Below are positions 7,602-16,419 of a DNA stretch of 43,441 nucleotides, one piece after another. The translations under genes and the position numbers were made by a program. The notes beneath the pieces were generated by a model. The model was given only the letters and a program-made list of their open reading frames with translations. It searched no databases and was not told where the DNA came from. Position 1 is the first letter of the stretch, and the number at the start of each line of letters is the position of its first letter. The DNA lies in contig JANWIJ010000109.1 in assembly GCA_025449935.1 (NCBI GenBank), positions 1-43,441 on the forward strand, given 5' to 3'. This stretch comes from Chitinophagaceae bacterium (GTDB lineage Bacteria; Bacteroidota; Bacteroidia; Chitinophagales; Chitinophagaceae).

Positions 7602-9692
7602 ATGCTGGCCGCTGCATTGCATTTCTGGAAGAAAACTCCTTTCCTCCGGCTTTTATTGCCCCTGATAGCAGGCATCCTCGTGCAATGGTATTTTCAGCCG
7701 GACATTCGTACCTGCTGGATATTATTAGCTTTTTCATTTCTCTTTCTAACCGCTTTCTTTTTTATTCCTTTCTTCCGCCGGTACCAGCTATCAGGCTGGG
7801 CAGGCATCGTTACGGCACTGCTTTTCTTTTGCCTCGGCGCCGCGTTGTCATGGCAAAGAGATATCCGGAATAATAGTAATTGGATTAAAAACAAATATTC
7901 ACCGGGCGACGCACTGGTCGCTCAATTTGATGAACCCTTAACAGAAAAAACAAAATCGATCAAAGTCAATGCGACAGTCAGTCATATCATTCGCAGGGGT
8001 ACAGCCATTGCTGTAAAGGGGAAAATCATAGTATATTTCAAAAAGGATTCTTTGCCAGCAGTTCTTGGATATGGGTCTAAAATCATTTTCAGAAAGGCCT
8101 TACAGGAAATTAAAAACACGGGCAACCCGGGCGGCTTTAATTATAAACGTTACTGTCTTTTCCATGATATTACACAACAGGTGTATCTGCAGCCCGGTGA
8201 ATATGAAATACTGCCGGAAAAGACAGGTGGGAAATTGCAACAATTTATTTTTTCTTCCCGGGAAAAAATTTTAAAAATTCTCCGGAACAATATACAGGGA
8301 GAAAAAGAGCTCGGGTTAGCGGAAGCCCTGTTGATCGGCTATAAAAATGACCTGGATAAAACCCTTGTGCAATCTTATACCAATACAGGCGTAGTCCATA
8401 TCATTGCGATCTCGGGTCTTCATCTCGGGCTGATCTATTGGTTGCTGGCACAATTGCTCAAACCATTCAGGCGGACAAAAAAAACAAGATGGCTCAGCCC
8501 CTTACTTATTATTGCGGGCTTATGGCTTTTCAGCCTGCTGGCAGGTGCACAACCTTCTATACTCCGTTCCGCTTTAATGTTCACCTGTATTGTAATTGGC
8601 GAAAGCCTTGACAGGAAAACGTCCATTTTTAACACCATGGCTGTGTCCGCCTTTATCCTGCTTTGTATTAATCCCTTCTTGCTGTGGGACGTAGGATTCC
8701 AGTTATCCTATGCGGCTGTTTCGAGTATCATCATTTTTATGCGGCCTGTCTATAACTGGTTTTATATCAGGAACAGGTTGCTGGATCTACTGTGGAAATT
8801 AAATGCCGTTACCATCGCTGCCCAGGTACTTACCATCCCGTTAAGCATTTACCATTTTCACCAGTTTCCCTCCTGGTTCCTGCTTACCAATTTTATTGCT
8901 GTCCCTTTGTCCAGTGTTATTTTGTTGGGAGAAATATTACTTTGTGTCATTTCCTTTATTCCCGCTATTGCCTCGTTCACAGGCAACCTCTTATCCTGGC
9001 TGATCCGGGTAATGAATACGTATGTCGAACGGGTTGAGGTTCTGCCATTCTACCTCCTTGACAGCATCCAGATCAGTGTTATCCAGGCTGTTCTATTGTT
9101 GCTGTTTTTAGCAGGCCTGGCCTGGTGGCTGATGGAAAAATCAACCGGCGGTTTATTAGCCGGACTCATGGCTTTACTCTTTTTCATGGCGACCCGATCC
9201 TTTCACCTGATCCGGGCCAATAACCAGCAAATAGTCATCGTTTATAATGTCCCGCAGCAACAGGCCATTGACTTTATAAATGGGAGAAATTATTTCTTTG
9301 TTGGAGACAGCGGGCTGGTGACCGATGATTTTAACCGGAAATTTCACCTCAATCCTTCCAGGATACTGTACCGGGCCGTTGCAGGTGAACAACCGGCTGG
9401 CATGGAATTTTATGAAAACCATATCCGCTTTAATGATAAACATATCCTGTTACTGGACAAGCCTGTTTCTTATTCATCACTTGAAAACAAACCCGTGATC
9501 GATTTATTAATTATCTCGAAAAATCCAAAAATATTTATCCGCCAAATGGCGGGTTCGCTTGTGATAAAACAAATTGTGTTTGATGGTTCTGTTCCTGCGT
9601 GGAAAACCCGTTACTGGAAAAAGGATTGTGATTCGTTGCATATTCCCTGGTATGATGTAACAACCCATGGTGCTTTTGTGATGAATTTATAG
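7602..9692 (+). CDS. comEC: ComEC/Rec2 family competence membrane channel
   Basis: ComEC forms the inner-membrane channel that carries single-stranded DNA into the cell during transformation. The 696 residues begin with three hydrophobic segments, then a soluble DUF4131-like region (about 50-200). The competence domain follows, with the signature HIIAISGLHLGLIYWLL near residue 266 and many membrane helices to about 535. The tail of roughly 160 residues stands where a metallo-beta-lactamase-like domain often lies, but shows no H-x-H-x-D-H metal motif, so it is degenerate or absent. Upstream, TTG (7567-7569), 20 nt and TACCTTTT (7590-7597) could be a weak promoter that would give a nearly leaderless message. 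Confidence 0.92.
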   Translation: MLAAALHFWKKTPFLRLLLPLIAGILVQWYFQPDIRTCWILLAFSFLFLTAFFFIPFFRRYQLSGWAGIVTALLFFCLGAALSWQRDIRNNSNWIKNKYSPGDALVAQFDEPLTEKTKSIKVNATVSHIIRRGTAIAVKGKIIVYFKKDSLPAVLGYGSKIIFRKALQEIKNTGNPGGFNYKRYCLFHDITQQVYLQPGEYEILPEKTGGKLQQFIFSSREKILKILRNNIQGEKELGLAEALLIGYKNDLDKTLVQSYTNTGVVHIIAISGLHLGLIYWLLAQLLKPFRRTKKTRWLSPLLIIAGLWLFSLLAGAQPSILRSALMFTCIVIGESLDRKTSIFNTMAVSAFILLCINPFLLWDVGFQLSYAAVSSIIIFMRPVYNWFYIRNRLLDLLWKLNAVTIAAQVLTIPLSIYHFHQFPSWFLLTNFIAVPLSSVILLGEILLCVISFIPAIASFTGNLLSWLIRVMNTYVERVEVLPFYLLDSIQISVIQAVLLLLFLAGLAWWLMEKSTGGLLAGLMALLFFMATRSFHLIRANNQQIVIVYNVPQQQAIDFINGRNYFFVGDSGLVTDDFNRKFHLNPSRILYRAVAGEQPAGMEFYENHIRFNDKHILLLDKPVSYSSLENKPVIDLLIISKNPKIFIRQMAGSLVIKQIVFDGSVPAWKTRYWKKDCDSLHIPWYDVTTHGAFVMNL

Positions 9693-9705
9693 ACACTTAC
9701 CTTTG
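9676..9705 (+). promoter_or_regulatory. Bacteroidota-type promoter of purH
   Basis: TTG at 9676-9678, a 19-nt spacer and TACCTTTG at 9698-9705, a full match to the TTG/TAnnTTTG consensus. The -33 part lies inside the last codons of comEC. Transcription would start near 9712, about 34 nt before the purH ATG. Confidence 0.75.
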
Positions 9706-9745
9706 CGGCTTCCGGCGATTTGCCTGCCTGTCAATCCAACAGATT

Positions 9746-11257
9746 ATGAACAAGAAGATTCAAGCTGCCCTTATTTCTGTTTTTTACAAAGACGGCCTTG
9801 AAAAGATTGTGCAGCAGTTAGCCGGGCTGGGCATTACCATCTATTCCACCGGTGGCACTCAAACATTTATTGAACAACTGGGAGTAAAAGTAATCCCCGT
9901 GGAAGACCTTACAACTTATCCATCCATCCTGGGGGGCCGGGTAAAAACGCTTCATCCTTCCGTGTTTGGCGGTATCCTGGGGAAAAGAGAAGATGCGGTG
10001 CACAGGCAGGAAATGGCACAATACAATATTCCGGAAATTGACCTGGTCATTGTCGATCTCTATCCTTTTGAAGAAACCCTTGCCTCCACGAACGACGAGA
10101 AATTGATTATTGAAAAAATTGACATCGGTGGACCTTCCATGATCCGTGCTGCTGCCAAGAATTTCAAAGATGTGGTGGTAATCGCCGCTAAAAAGGATTA
10201 TGCAACCCTGGAAGAGTTACTGGCTGCGCAGCATGGTGAAACTACGCTGGAGCAAAGGAAATCCTTTGCTGCAAAAGCTTTTGAGGTGGTGGCACATTAT
10301 GATGTCGCCATAGCAAAATATTTTAATCCTGTAGCGCCTTTGTATTTTTTTGAATCCATCAACCACCCGAAAGCCATGCGTTATGGCGAAAACCCGCACC
10401 AGCCCGGTGTTTTTTATGGAGACTTACATAAACTATTCACACAACTAAACGGCAAGGAGCTGTCCTATAATAACCTGGTTGACGTGGATGCAGCATTCCA
10501 ATTGATAAAAGAATTCAGCGTCACGACATTTGGCATCATCAAGCATACCAATGTCTGCGGTATTGCCCAGCGCCCCACGGTGAAAGAAAGTTGGGACGCC
10601 GCGCTGGCCGGTGACCCGGAAAGTGCATTTGGTGGGGTACTGGTCTGTAATTCCCATATTGACAGGGCAACATCAGAAGCCATCAGTGAAATCTTTTTTG
10701 AAGTATTGATCGCAACGTCTTTTGATGACGATGCTTTAATGATCCTTAAATCCAAAAAGAACCGCATCATCCTGCAATTAAACCATCAGCCAACAAATAA
10801 AGAGCAATATAAATCCGTTCTGAACGGTGTACTGGTACAGGGTACCGATGCCGGGAGTTTTGCTGAATGGAAAGAAATGGGCGGGCGGGAAAGCCTCCCC
10901 GCAGAAAAGGAAGATTTAATGTTTGCCAACCTGGTTTGCAAACATTTGAAATCAAACGCTATTGCCCTGGTAAAAAATAAACAGCTTATAGGTAAAGGTT
11001 GCGGGCAAACCAGCCGGATTGATTCACTCCGGCAGGCCGTTGAAAAAGCAAAACAATTCAATTTTGATTTGAAAGGGGCCATTATGGCCAGCGATGCTTT
11101 TTTCCCATTCAATGATTGTGTAAAACTTGGACACCAGGCCGGGATATCAGCATTCATCCAGCCCGGCGGTTCCATAAGAGACAATGACTCCATAGAGTAT
11201 TGTAAAGAAAATAAACTCGTTATGATTATTACAGGCATGAGACATTTCAAACATTAA
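9746..11257 (+). CDS. purH: Bifunctional AICAR formyltransferase / IMP cyclohydrolase
   Basis: PurH catalyses the last two steps of IMP synthesis: formylation of AICAR with 10-formyl-tetrahydrofolate, then ring closure. The 503 residues match the normal family length. The N-terminal IMP cyclohydrolase (MGS-fold) domain covers about 1-195, with ALISVFYKDGLE, YSTGGTQ and LGGRVKTLHPSVFGGIL. The AICAR transformylase domain covers the rest, with the family stretches AMRYGENPHQPG, IIKHTNVCGIA and SDAFFPFNDCV. The stop codon overlaps the ATG of the EamA transporter by one base (TAATG), so translation of the two is probably coupled. Confidence 0.97.
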   Translation: MNKKIQAALISVFYKDGLEKIVQQLAGLGITIYSTGGTQTFIEQLGVKVIPVEDLTTYPSILGGRVKTLHPSVFGGILGKREDAVHRQEMAQYNIPEIDLVIVDLYPFEETLASTNDEKLIIEKIDIGGPSMIRAAAKNFKDVVVIAAKKDYATLEELLAAQHGETTLEQRKSFAAKAFEVVAHYDVAIAKYFNPVAPLYFFESINHPKAMRYGENPHQPGVFYGDLHKLFTQLNGKELSYNNLVDVDAAFQLIKEFSVTTFGIIKHTNVCGIAQRPTVKESWDAALAGDPESAFGGVLVCNSHIDRATSEAISEIFFEVLIATSFDDDALMILKSKKNRIILQLNHQPTNKEQYKSVLNGVLVQGTDAGSFAEWKEMGGRESLPAEKEDLMFANLVCKHLKSNAIALVKNKQLIGKGCGQTSRIDSLRQAVEKAKQFNFDLKGAIMASDAFFPFNDCVKLGHQAGISAFIQPGGSIRDNDSIEYCKENKLVMIITGMRHFKH

Positions 11258-12267
11258 TGAACTTTTTTGATTTTCATAAAACCATTATCCAGTCCTCTGC
11301 CGATTCCTTAAGAAAATTATCGGTATTCAATCCGCTTACCATTCACAAAAAAGGAACAAGGTCCAAAGCCCTGTTTGCGCTGGCCCTGGTATGTTTTTTC
11401 TGGGGTACCACCTGGATAGCCTCTAAAGAAGGGGTCAGGCATATGCCTGCCTTACAATTGGCCGGTATCCGCCAGCTTATTGCCGGCCTGTTATATGTTG
11501 GGTTCTTCCTTTATAAAGGAGCTGTGTTACCAAAAGGAAAAGAATGGATCCCCATTCTTGTATTGAGTTTCCTGAATTTTATTATGAGCAATGGACTCAG
11601 CACCTGGGGAGTAAAGTATATTTCTGCGGGTCTTGGTTCTATCATGGGAGCTATTTTCCCTTTATGGCTTGTCGTGATAGGCTTATTTATTTCGAAAGAA
11701 AAGCTTCCCCGGAAAGCGCTTATCGGGTTGTTGCTTGGTTTTAGCGGTGTTTGCATCATTTTTTACGAACACCTGCAGGATTTCTTAATTCCTGATTTTC
11801 GTTTTGGTATCATCCTGTCGCTTATCGCCACGTGGACATGGGCTTTTGCCACTTTATATACTAAAAAACAAGCCGCGCATTTTAATCCTTATTTCAGTCT
11901 TGGTTTGCAAATGTTGATTTCTGCCTTGTCATTGATTTGTTTTACAGGCGCTACGGGTAATGCTATTCCTTTGAGTGATATACCCTGGCAATCCTGGGCG
12001 GCTATTGCTTACCTCGTTCTTTTTGGTTCCCTGATTGCTTTTGTTTGCTATTTATATGCATTGCAAAACCTGCCAACTGAGCAGGCCTCTATTTATGCCT
12101 ATATCAATCCCATGGTAGCCGTATTGTGCGGATGGCTTGTATTCAATGAAAAGATAACCATCTTTATTACCGTAGGCGGGGCCGTAACACTGCTGGGCGT
12201 TTACCTGGTCAACAAAGCATTTAAAGCCATACCTCCGCCTGAACAGCCGGAACCAGAAGGTGTTTAA
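11257..12267 (+). CDS. EamA/DMT family transporter
   Basis: A 336-residue inner-membrane protein with about ten hydrophobic helices arranged as two EamA repeats (about 43-180 and 190-320). It includes FFWGTTWIASKEG at the first helix and YAYINPMVAVLCGWL in the second repeat, the stretch that ends most DMT exporters. The family moves small metabolites such as amino acids or nucleotide-related compounds; the substrate cannot be read from sequence. The chosen ATG overlaps the purH stop by one base. The N-terminal 40 residues before the first helix are longer than usual, so a later start is possible. The 3' end overlaps the convergent gene by 4 bp. Confidence 0.88.
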   Translation: MNFFDFHKTIIQSSADSLRKLSVFNPLTIHKKGTRSKALFALALVCFFWGTTWIASKEGVRHMPALQLAGIRQLIAGLLYVGFFLYKGAVLPKGKEWIPILVLSFLNFIMSNGLSTWGVKYISAGLGSIMGAIFPLWLVVIGLFISKEKLPRKALIGLLLGFSGVCIIFYEHLQDFLIPDFRFGIILSLIATWTWAFATLYTKKQAAHFNPYFSLGLQMLISALSLICFTGATGNAIPLSDIPWQSWAAIAYLVLFGSLIAFVCYLYALQNLPTEQASIYAYINPMVAVLCGWLVFNEKITIFITVGGAVTLLGVYLVNKAFKAIPPPEQPEPEGV

Positions 12268-13565
12268 GCGGAAACTTCCCTGAGGAATTGACTATATACT
12301 TGTCTCCAACCTGCGAAAATGTTGCTTGTTCCTAAAAAAGTATTGTGCCAGATAGTGATAAAGGTTCCCTGCACAGCTTTTACCTGCCCGTGATAATGCC
12401 GCATTTCCTCCAGGGCCTGCCCGGGAGCATATTTCTGTTCATAGAAGGAATTTGCTTCCATGTAACAGAAAGGAAAAAGCCGGAGATAACTGGCCTGTTC
12501 CTTTTCGAGGTCGTACCAATTAAAAGGTGAAGCCACGGAGGCCCTGAATCCATTGATACTTCCATAGCCCATGGAAAAATCTTCTGTAATACCTGCATCC
12601 GCAAGTTGCCGGTAGGTGACCGGCAAACTAAGCCGGATAAAATGCTGACGGGATGAAGTAATCTTTATTTTAGTGATGCTCTCAATCGTTTTAATTTCCT
12701 GCAAGAGCAATTCATAATCATCCCCGCTTTGCCAGGAGGGGTGTATGCCAACCCTGTATTTCCTTGCATGCACACCAATTAGGTTTTGTAACGCAGGACT
12801 ACCCGGCAATATATTCCGGTCATATTTTCCTGTTTTACGCGCAACAAGAAAAAAATAACGGGGGTTGAACCGAAATGGCCGGTGCAGGTCGTCCATCCAT
12901 TCGTATGAATCAAAAGGATCGGGCACAGCTCCGTCCAGGACCTTTCGCCTCAATGAAAAATTCGCATATTTCCCGTTCAATAAATCTCTTATAGCCCCCC
13001 CGGCGCTTCTTCTCCAACCTTTATGCCTGAATGAATAAGCTTCATCAATATCATAAGTTGGAATAAAGGTGAAAACCGGTGAAGGAGGGATGAACAAAGG
13101 AAATCGCTGCTTTAGTTGCTCTTTAAAATGCTGAAGCCAGATATTAACCAAAGGAATATCCAGGAAGCCTTCCTTAAACGCCAGGGAATTCTCATGCGCG
13201 TAACGGCCATACATATCTTTTTGATGCGGCAGGTATTCCTCGTACCGGCTAAGCAGGTAAAAGCAAGCAGCAAAAATATCAAAAGGTAAATCCCCTTCAG
13301 TTTTGAAGAAGGCCCTGAAACCATTTACAACAAAGCAAGTGACAGGTTGCGGACGAATCTCTTTTTCAAATAATAGGGGATGTGGCTTCAGCCAGAATTC
13401 ATCTGTACTCATTCTTTCCTGGCTGTAATTGATCTTCGGCCCCCTGAAAGATTGAAATCTGTCTTTATCCATTGTAAGCTGAAATGCTTCAGTCCCCAGC
13501 TCCTGGCCTGCAAATTCAGTAATGTACTGAAAACGATGCGGTATGGAATTGGCATAAACAAGCAT
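12264..13565 (-). CDS. Polysaccharide deacetylase-like protein (DUF7033 type)
   Basis: The 433-residue protein starts at ATG 13565 without a signal peptide. The N-terminal half (to about 165) resembles the DUF7033 region found ahead of Bacteroidota deacetylase-like domains. The C-terminal half is a NodB-like fold with the acidic strand TYDIDEAYSF near 190, GIHPSWQSG near 295 in the place of the usual H-x-S motif, and RQHFIRL followed by DFSMGY, which recur in this subfamily. Family members are thought to act on cell-surface polysaccharides. The canonical HxxxH metal motif is not obvious, so catalysis is uncertain. It is convergent with the EamA gene and shares 4 bp with it. Confidence 0.75.
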   Translation of the reverse strand: MLVYANSIPHRFQYITEFAGQELGTEAFQLTMDKDRFQSFRGPKINYSQERMSTDEFWLKPHPLLFEKEIRPQPVTCFVVNGFRAFFKTEGDLPFDIFAACFYLLSRYEEYLPHQKDMYGRYAHENSLAFKEGFLDIPLVNIWLQHFKEQLKQRFPLFIPPSPVFTFIPTYDIDEAYSFRHKGWRRSAGGAIRDLLNGKYANFSLRRKVLDGAVPDPFDSYEWMDDLHRPFRFNPRYFFLVARKTGKYDRNILPGSPALQNLIGVHARKYRVGIHPSWQSGDDYELLLQEIKTIESITKIKITSSRQHFIRLSLPVTYRQLADAGITEDFSMGYGSINGFRASVASPFNWYDLEKEQASYLRLFPFCYMEANSFYEQKYAPGQALEEMRHYHGQVKAVQGTFITIWHNTFLGTSNIFAGWRQVYSQFLREVSA

Positions 13566-13666
13566 ATTGCTTTATTCGGTCAGCGAATATACTTATCCAT
13601 CCCTGAAATAATTCTGCTTTCGCCGTGCAGCCTTTTTAAAAGAAGGCCGTCTTCCCTGCAACCAAC

Positions 13667-14014
13667 ATGCCCCTGCCGGTGAGAAAACTCTCAGCCATTT
13701 TTATTATTTGCATCTTTGGCATTTCCCAGTACGCCAAACAACTCAGCTACCTTGAATGCAGGTTGACCAATAATTTCAAATCCGCATCCCTGCAATGCGA
13801 CTGTGAAAAAAGACTGGAAACCGGTAAGACATCCAGCCCTGAATTACCTGACACAAAACCACATAGCCATCTCCACCCGGATGATTTTTTCTTTACAAGC
13901 CTGGAATCACCTGGTCATTTATCTATGAACTGCATACTGGATAAAGAGGGTAACGACTATAACGATGAATGTGAGGGAATTCACTACCCACCTTTCCACC
14001 CTCCCCGTTGTTGA
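13667..14014 (+). CDS. Small secreted Cys/His-containing protein, unknown function
   Basis: A 115-residue frame from ATG 13667. The start (MPLPVRKLSAIFIICIFGIS) looks like a signal peptide. The rest holds CDCEK, a histidine-rich KPHSHLHPDDFFF stretch, and further cysteines near the C-terminus (two central ones and a terminal PPRC). The pattern recalls small exported Bacteroidota proteins with CxC and histidine clusters, sometimes linked with metals, but I cannot assign a family. It lies between a divergent gene and a hairpin at 14033-14050, which supports a real transcription unit. Confidence 0.55.
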   Translation: MPLPVRKLSAIFIICIFGISQYAKQLSYLECRLTNNFKSASLQCDCEKRLETGKTSSPELPDTKPHSHLHPDDFFFTSLESPGHLSMNCILDKEGNDYNDECEGIHYPPFHPPRC

Positions 14015-14032
14015 TATCAGACGGCACCGAGA

Positions 14033-14050
14033 GTATCCCTCCCGGGATAC
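14033..14050 (+). terminator. Hairpin after the small secreted protein gene
   Basis: GTATCCC (14033-14039) pairs perfectly with GGGATAC (14044-14050) across a 4-nt loop, 19 nt after the stop. Only a mixed T-rich stretch (CTTGTATCATTT) follows, so termination strength is uncertain. Confidence 0.45.
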
Positions 14051-14100
14051 CTTGTATCATTTACGACTTTAAACAATTGTTTTACTCATAAATTCATTTT

Positions 14101-14982
14101 ATGTATAAATTAATCATTGTACTATGTGTATGTCTTTCCGTTAATGTCTATGCACAAGTCTCCGCCGAAAAACCAAGAATCCTGTACGGTGTCTGCACCC
14201 GGGATAGCCTGATGGCAACACCATTTGATGAGTGGTTCAAACCGAATTATGACGCCTATCATTCCAATAGCCTGATCACACCCGCCTTAAGGAACCGGGA
14301 TTACAGGGATATCAGGATCCAGGTATTTTTTGGAACATGGTGTGGTGACAGTAAGAGAGAAGTGCCCCGGTTTTTAAAGCTGATGCAGGAAATATCATTT
14401 CCTGAAAAAAATATTTCACTGATTGCTACAGGCGGGAGTGATTCACTGGTAAAGCAAAGTCCTCAACACGAAGAAGCAGGGAAAGGCATTTACCGGGTAC
14501 CTACTTTTATTATTTATAAAAATGGTAAAGAGATGAACCGCATCAATGAATTCCCGGTTTTTTCGTTGGAAAAGGACCTCCTGAACATATTTGATCAACA
14601 GGCTTATACTCCTAATTATCCAGCCTTCGCTCCTGTTCTCCAATGGGTGGAGGATGGCAGCCTGGTTGACGGGAATGTCAGCATTGCCGGTCTCACTGAG
14701 CAACTGAGGTTGCTGGTAAGCAACGAACATGTATTAAACAGCCTTGGCTATCTTCTTTTGAAACAGGACAAAAAGCAAGAAGCATTAAGATTATTTCAGA
14801 TCAATAATAATTTATACCCCGGGTCCGCGAATGTCATTTCGAGCCTTGGTGAAGGATATTACGAAACCGGTGATTTTAAGAAGGCTATTTCGTCGCTGGA
14901 GAAATCGCTGGAATTGAATAAAGATCCAAAAGCGATACCCGGTATATTATCCATTTTGTATAAGGCCAGGGAAAAGATCTGA
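14101..14982 (+). CDS. Exported thioredoxin-like protein with C-terminal TPRs
   Basis: The 293-residue protein has a signal peptide (MYKLIIVLCVCLSVNVYAQ). A thioredoxin-fold domain follows at about 60-165, with the active-site segment FFGTWCGDSKREVPRF and the cis-proline loop YRVPTFIIYKNGKE. The motif is C-G-D-S: the second cysteine of CxxC is serine, so it cannot cycle as a normal dithiol oxidoreductase but could form mixed disulfides. Residues from about 215 form two tetratricopeptide repeats (ALRLFQINNNLYPGS, and FKKAISSLEKSLELNKDPK), suggesting a protein-binding role in the periplasm. Its 3' end faces lutB across a large inverted repeat. Confidence 0.85.
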   Translation: MYKLIIVLCVCLSVNVYAQVSAEKPRILYGVCTRDSLMATPFDEWFKPNYDAYHSNSLITPALRNRDYRDIRIQVFFGTWCGDSKREVPRFLKLMQEISFPEKNISLIATGGSDSLVKQSPQHEEAGKGIYRVPTFIIYKNGKEMNRINEFPVFSLEKDLLNIFDQQAYTPNYPAFAPVLQWVEDGSLVDGNVSIAGLTEQLRLLVSNEHVLNSLGYLLLKQDKKQEALRLFQINNNLYPGSANVISSLGEGYYETGDFKKAISSLEKSLELNKDPKAIPGILSILYKAREKI

Positions 14983-14994
14983 GATTTATTCCGG

Positions 14995-15040
14995 GAATCT
15001 TTCCCCGCAGGCGATGAACAGCTTCTGAGGGGAAAGATTC
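14995..15040. repeat. 12-bp perfect inverted repeat between convergent genes
   Basis: GAATCTTTCCCC (14995-15006) is matched by GGGGAAAGATTC (15029-15040) around a 22-nt loop. It lies between the thioredoxin-TPR gene (stop 14982) and the lutB stop, so it could serve as a shared bidirectional terminator. Neither side has a real T tract, which makes it atypical. Confidence 0.6.
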
Positions 15041-16419
15041 TATTTAGGGCTATGCTTCTCTTTCCACAACTCGTTAAATGATTTTTTGGGGAATTCCATT
15101 TCACCGCGATGTTTTGACCAGCCTTTTACCAGCGTGTTCACGATCCAGTTCTTGGTGCTTCCCCCCGCCATATTCATCCATTTGCGGCGCAGCATGCCCT
15201 GTTTCCACATTTTCCAGGCTATTTTTTCTCCGAAGCTGCTGTGGCCTTCTTCAACAGCTTCATGCCTGTTTTCCAATAATAATTCATGCAGGTTAATTTT
15301 TACGGCGCAAACTTCGGTGCAATTTCCGCAAAGTGAAGAGGCATAGCTCAGGTGTTTCCACTCGCCCATGTTTTTCAGGTGAGGTGTAATGACAGAACCG
15401 ATAGGGCCGCTGTACGTGGCAGCGTAAGTATGACCCCCAATATTTTTATAAACCGGGCAAGCATTCAGGCAGGCCCCGCAACGAATACAATACAGGCTTT
15501 CTCTTTGCTTTTCGTTGGCCAGGATATTAGTCCGGCCATTATCCAGCAGGATCACATACATATCTTCCGGTCCATCCTGTTCCCCGCTTTGCCGGGGTCC
15601 TGAAATAACTGTATTATATACGGTCACTTTCTGACCGGTTCCAAAAGTGGCCAGCAGCGGCCAGAACAAGCCCAGGTCCGTCATAGATGGGATCACTTTT
15701 TCAATACCTGCAATGACAATATGAGTTTTAGGCCAGGCACAGCTCAACCTGGCATTACCTTCATTTTCTGTTACTGCAATTGCACCGATATCAGCAATAA
15801 TAAAGTTGGCGCCGGTTACGCCCACTTCCGCCTGCACATATTTATCTCTTAATACTTTCCTGGCTGTCAATGTCAGCTGTTCGGGGGTGGCCGCCGGGTC
15901 AGTTCCGAGTTTTTCAGCAAACAGCTTCGCAACATCCTCTTTGCTTTTATGCATGGCAGGTGTGACGATATGATAAGGTGGCTCACCATCCAATTGCTGA
16001 ATGTATTCTCCCAGGTCAGTTTCTACACTTTCGATTCCGTTTTTTTCCAAAAAATCGTTCAGGTGAATTTCCTCCGTTACCATGCTCTTGCTTTTCACCA
16101 GCGTCTTGCAGTTCTTTTCCCTGCAGATTTTCTGGATAGCCTCCAGCGCCTGCTGTGCATCCTCTGCCCAGATGACTTTTGCGCCCCGTCTCGTAATATT
16201 AGCTTCAAACGTTTCTAACTGGTTATCCAGCGTTTCGATTGCTTTCCATTTAATGTTTTTAGCTCTTTCCCGGGCAAGGTGAATATCCGCAAATTGTTGT
16301 TTGCCCTGCGGTACTACTGCATTATATTTCCCTATGTTGAAATTGATTTTCCGCCGGTGTTCTTTATCGGCGGCCTTAACGGAACTTTTTGCAATAAAAT
16401 CAGATGCAGTTTCTTTCAC
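15040..16419 (-). CDS. lutB: LutB/LldF-type iron-sulfur lactate utilisation protein
   Basis: LutB is the iron-sulfur subunit of the LutABC system that oxidises L-lactate to pyruvate in the cytoplasm. The 459 residues comprise an N-terminal LUD domain (about 65-295) and a ferredoxin-like region with two clusters: C311, C314, C317 and C321 (CIRCGACLNACP), and C364, C367 and C371 (CGNCTEVCA). The usual length is about 460-480. The start is GTG at 16419, overlapping the stop of the DUF3109 gene by 3 nt on the same strand (GTGA), so the pair is translationally coupled. lutA and lutC are not adjacent here. Confidence 0.9.
   Translation of the reverse strand: MKETASDFIAKSSVKAADKEHRRKINFNIGKYNAVVPQGKQQFADIHLARERAKNIKWKAIETLDNQLETFEANITRRGAKVIWAEDAQQALEAIQKICREKNCKTLVKSKSMVTEEIHLNDFLEKNGIESVETDLGEYIQQLDGEPPYHIVTPAMHKSKEDVAKLFAEKLGTDPAATPEQLTLTARKVLRDKYVQAEVGVTGANFIIADIGAIAVTENEGNARLSCAWPKTHIVIAGIEKVIPSMTDLGLFWPLLATFGTGQKVTVYNTVISGPRQSGEQDGPEDMYVILLDNGRTNILANEKQRESLYCIRCGACLNACPVYKNIGGHTYAATYSGPIGSVITPHLKNMGEWKHLSYASSLCGNCTEVCAVKINLHELLLENRHEAVEEGHSSFGEKIAWKMWKQGMLRRKWMNMAGGSTKNWIVNTLVKGWSKHRGEMEFPKKSFNELWKEKHSPK

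Noticed and set aside
10786-11250. 154-codon open frame antisense to purH
   Set aside because: Fully inside purH, whose frame carries clear family motifs; a shadow frame.
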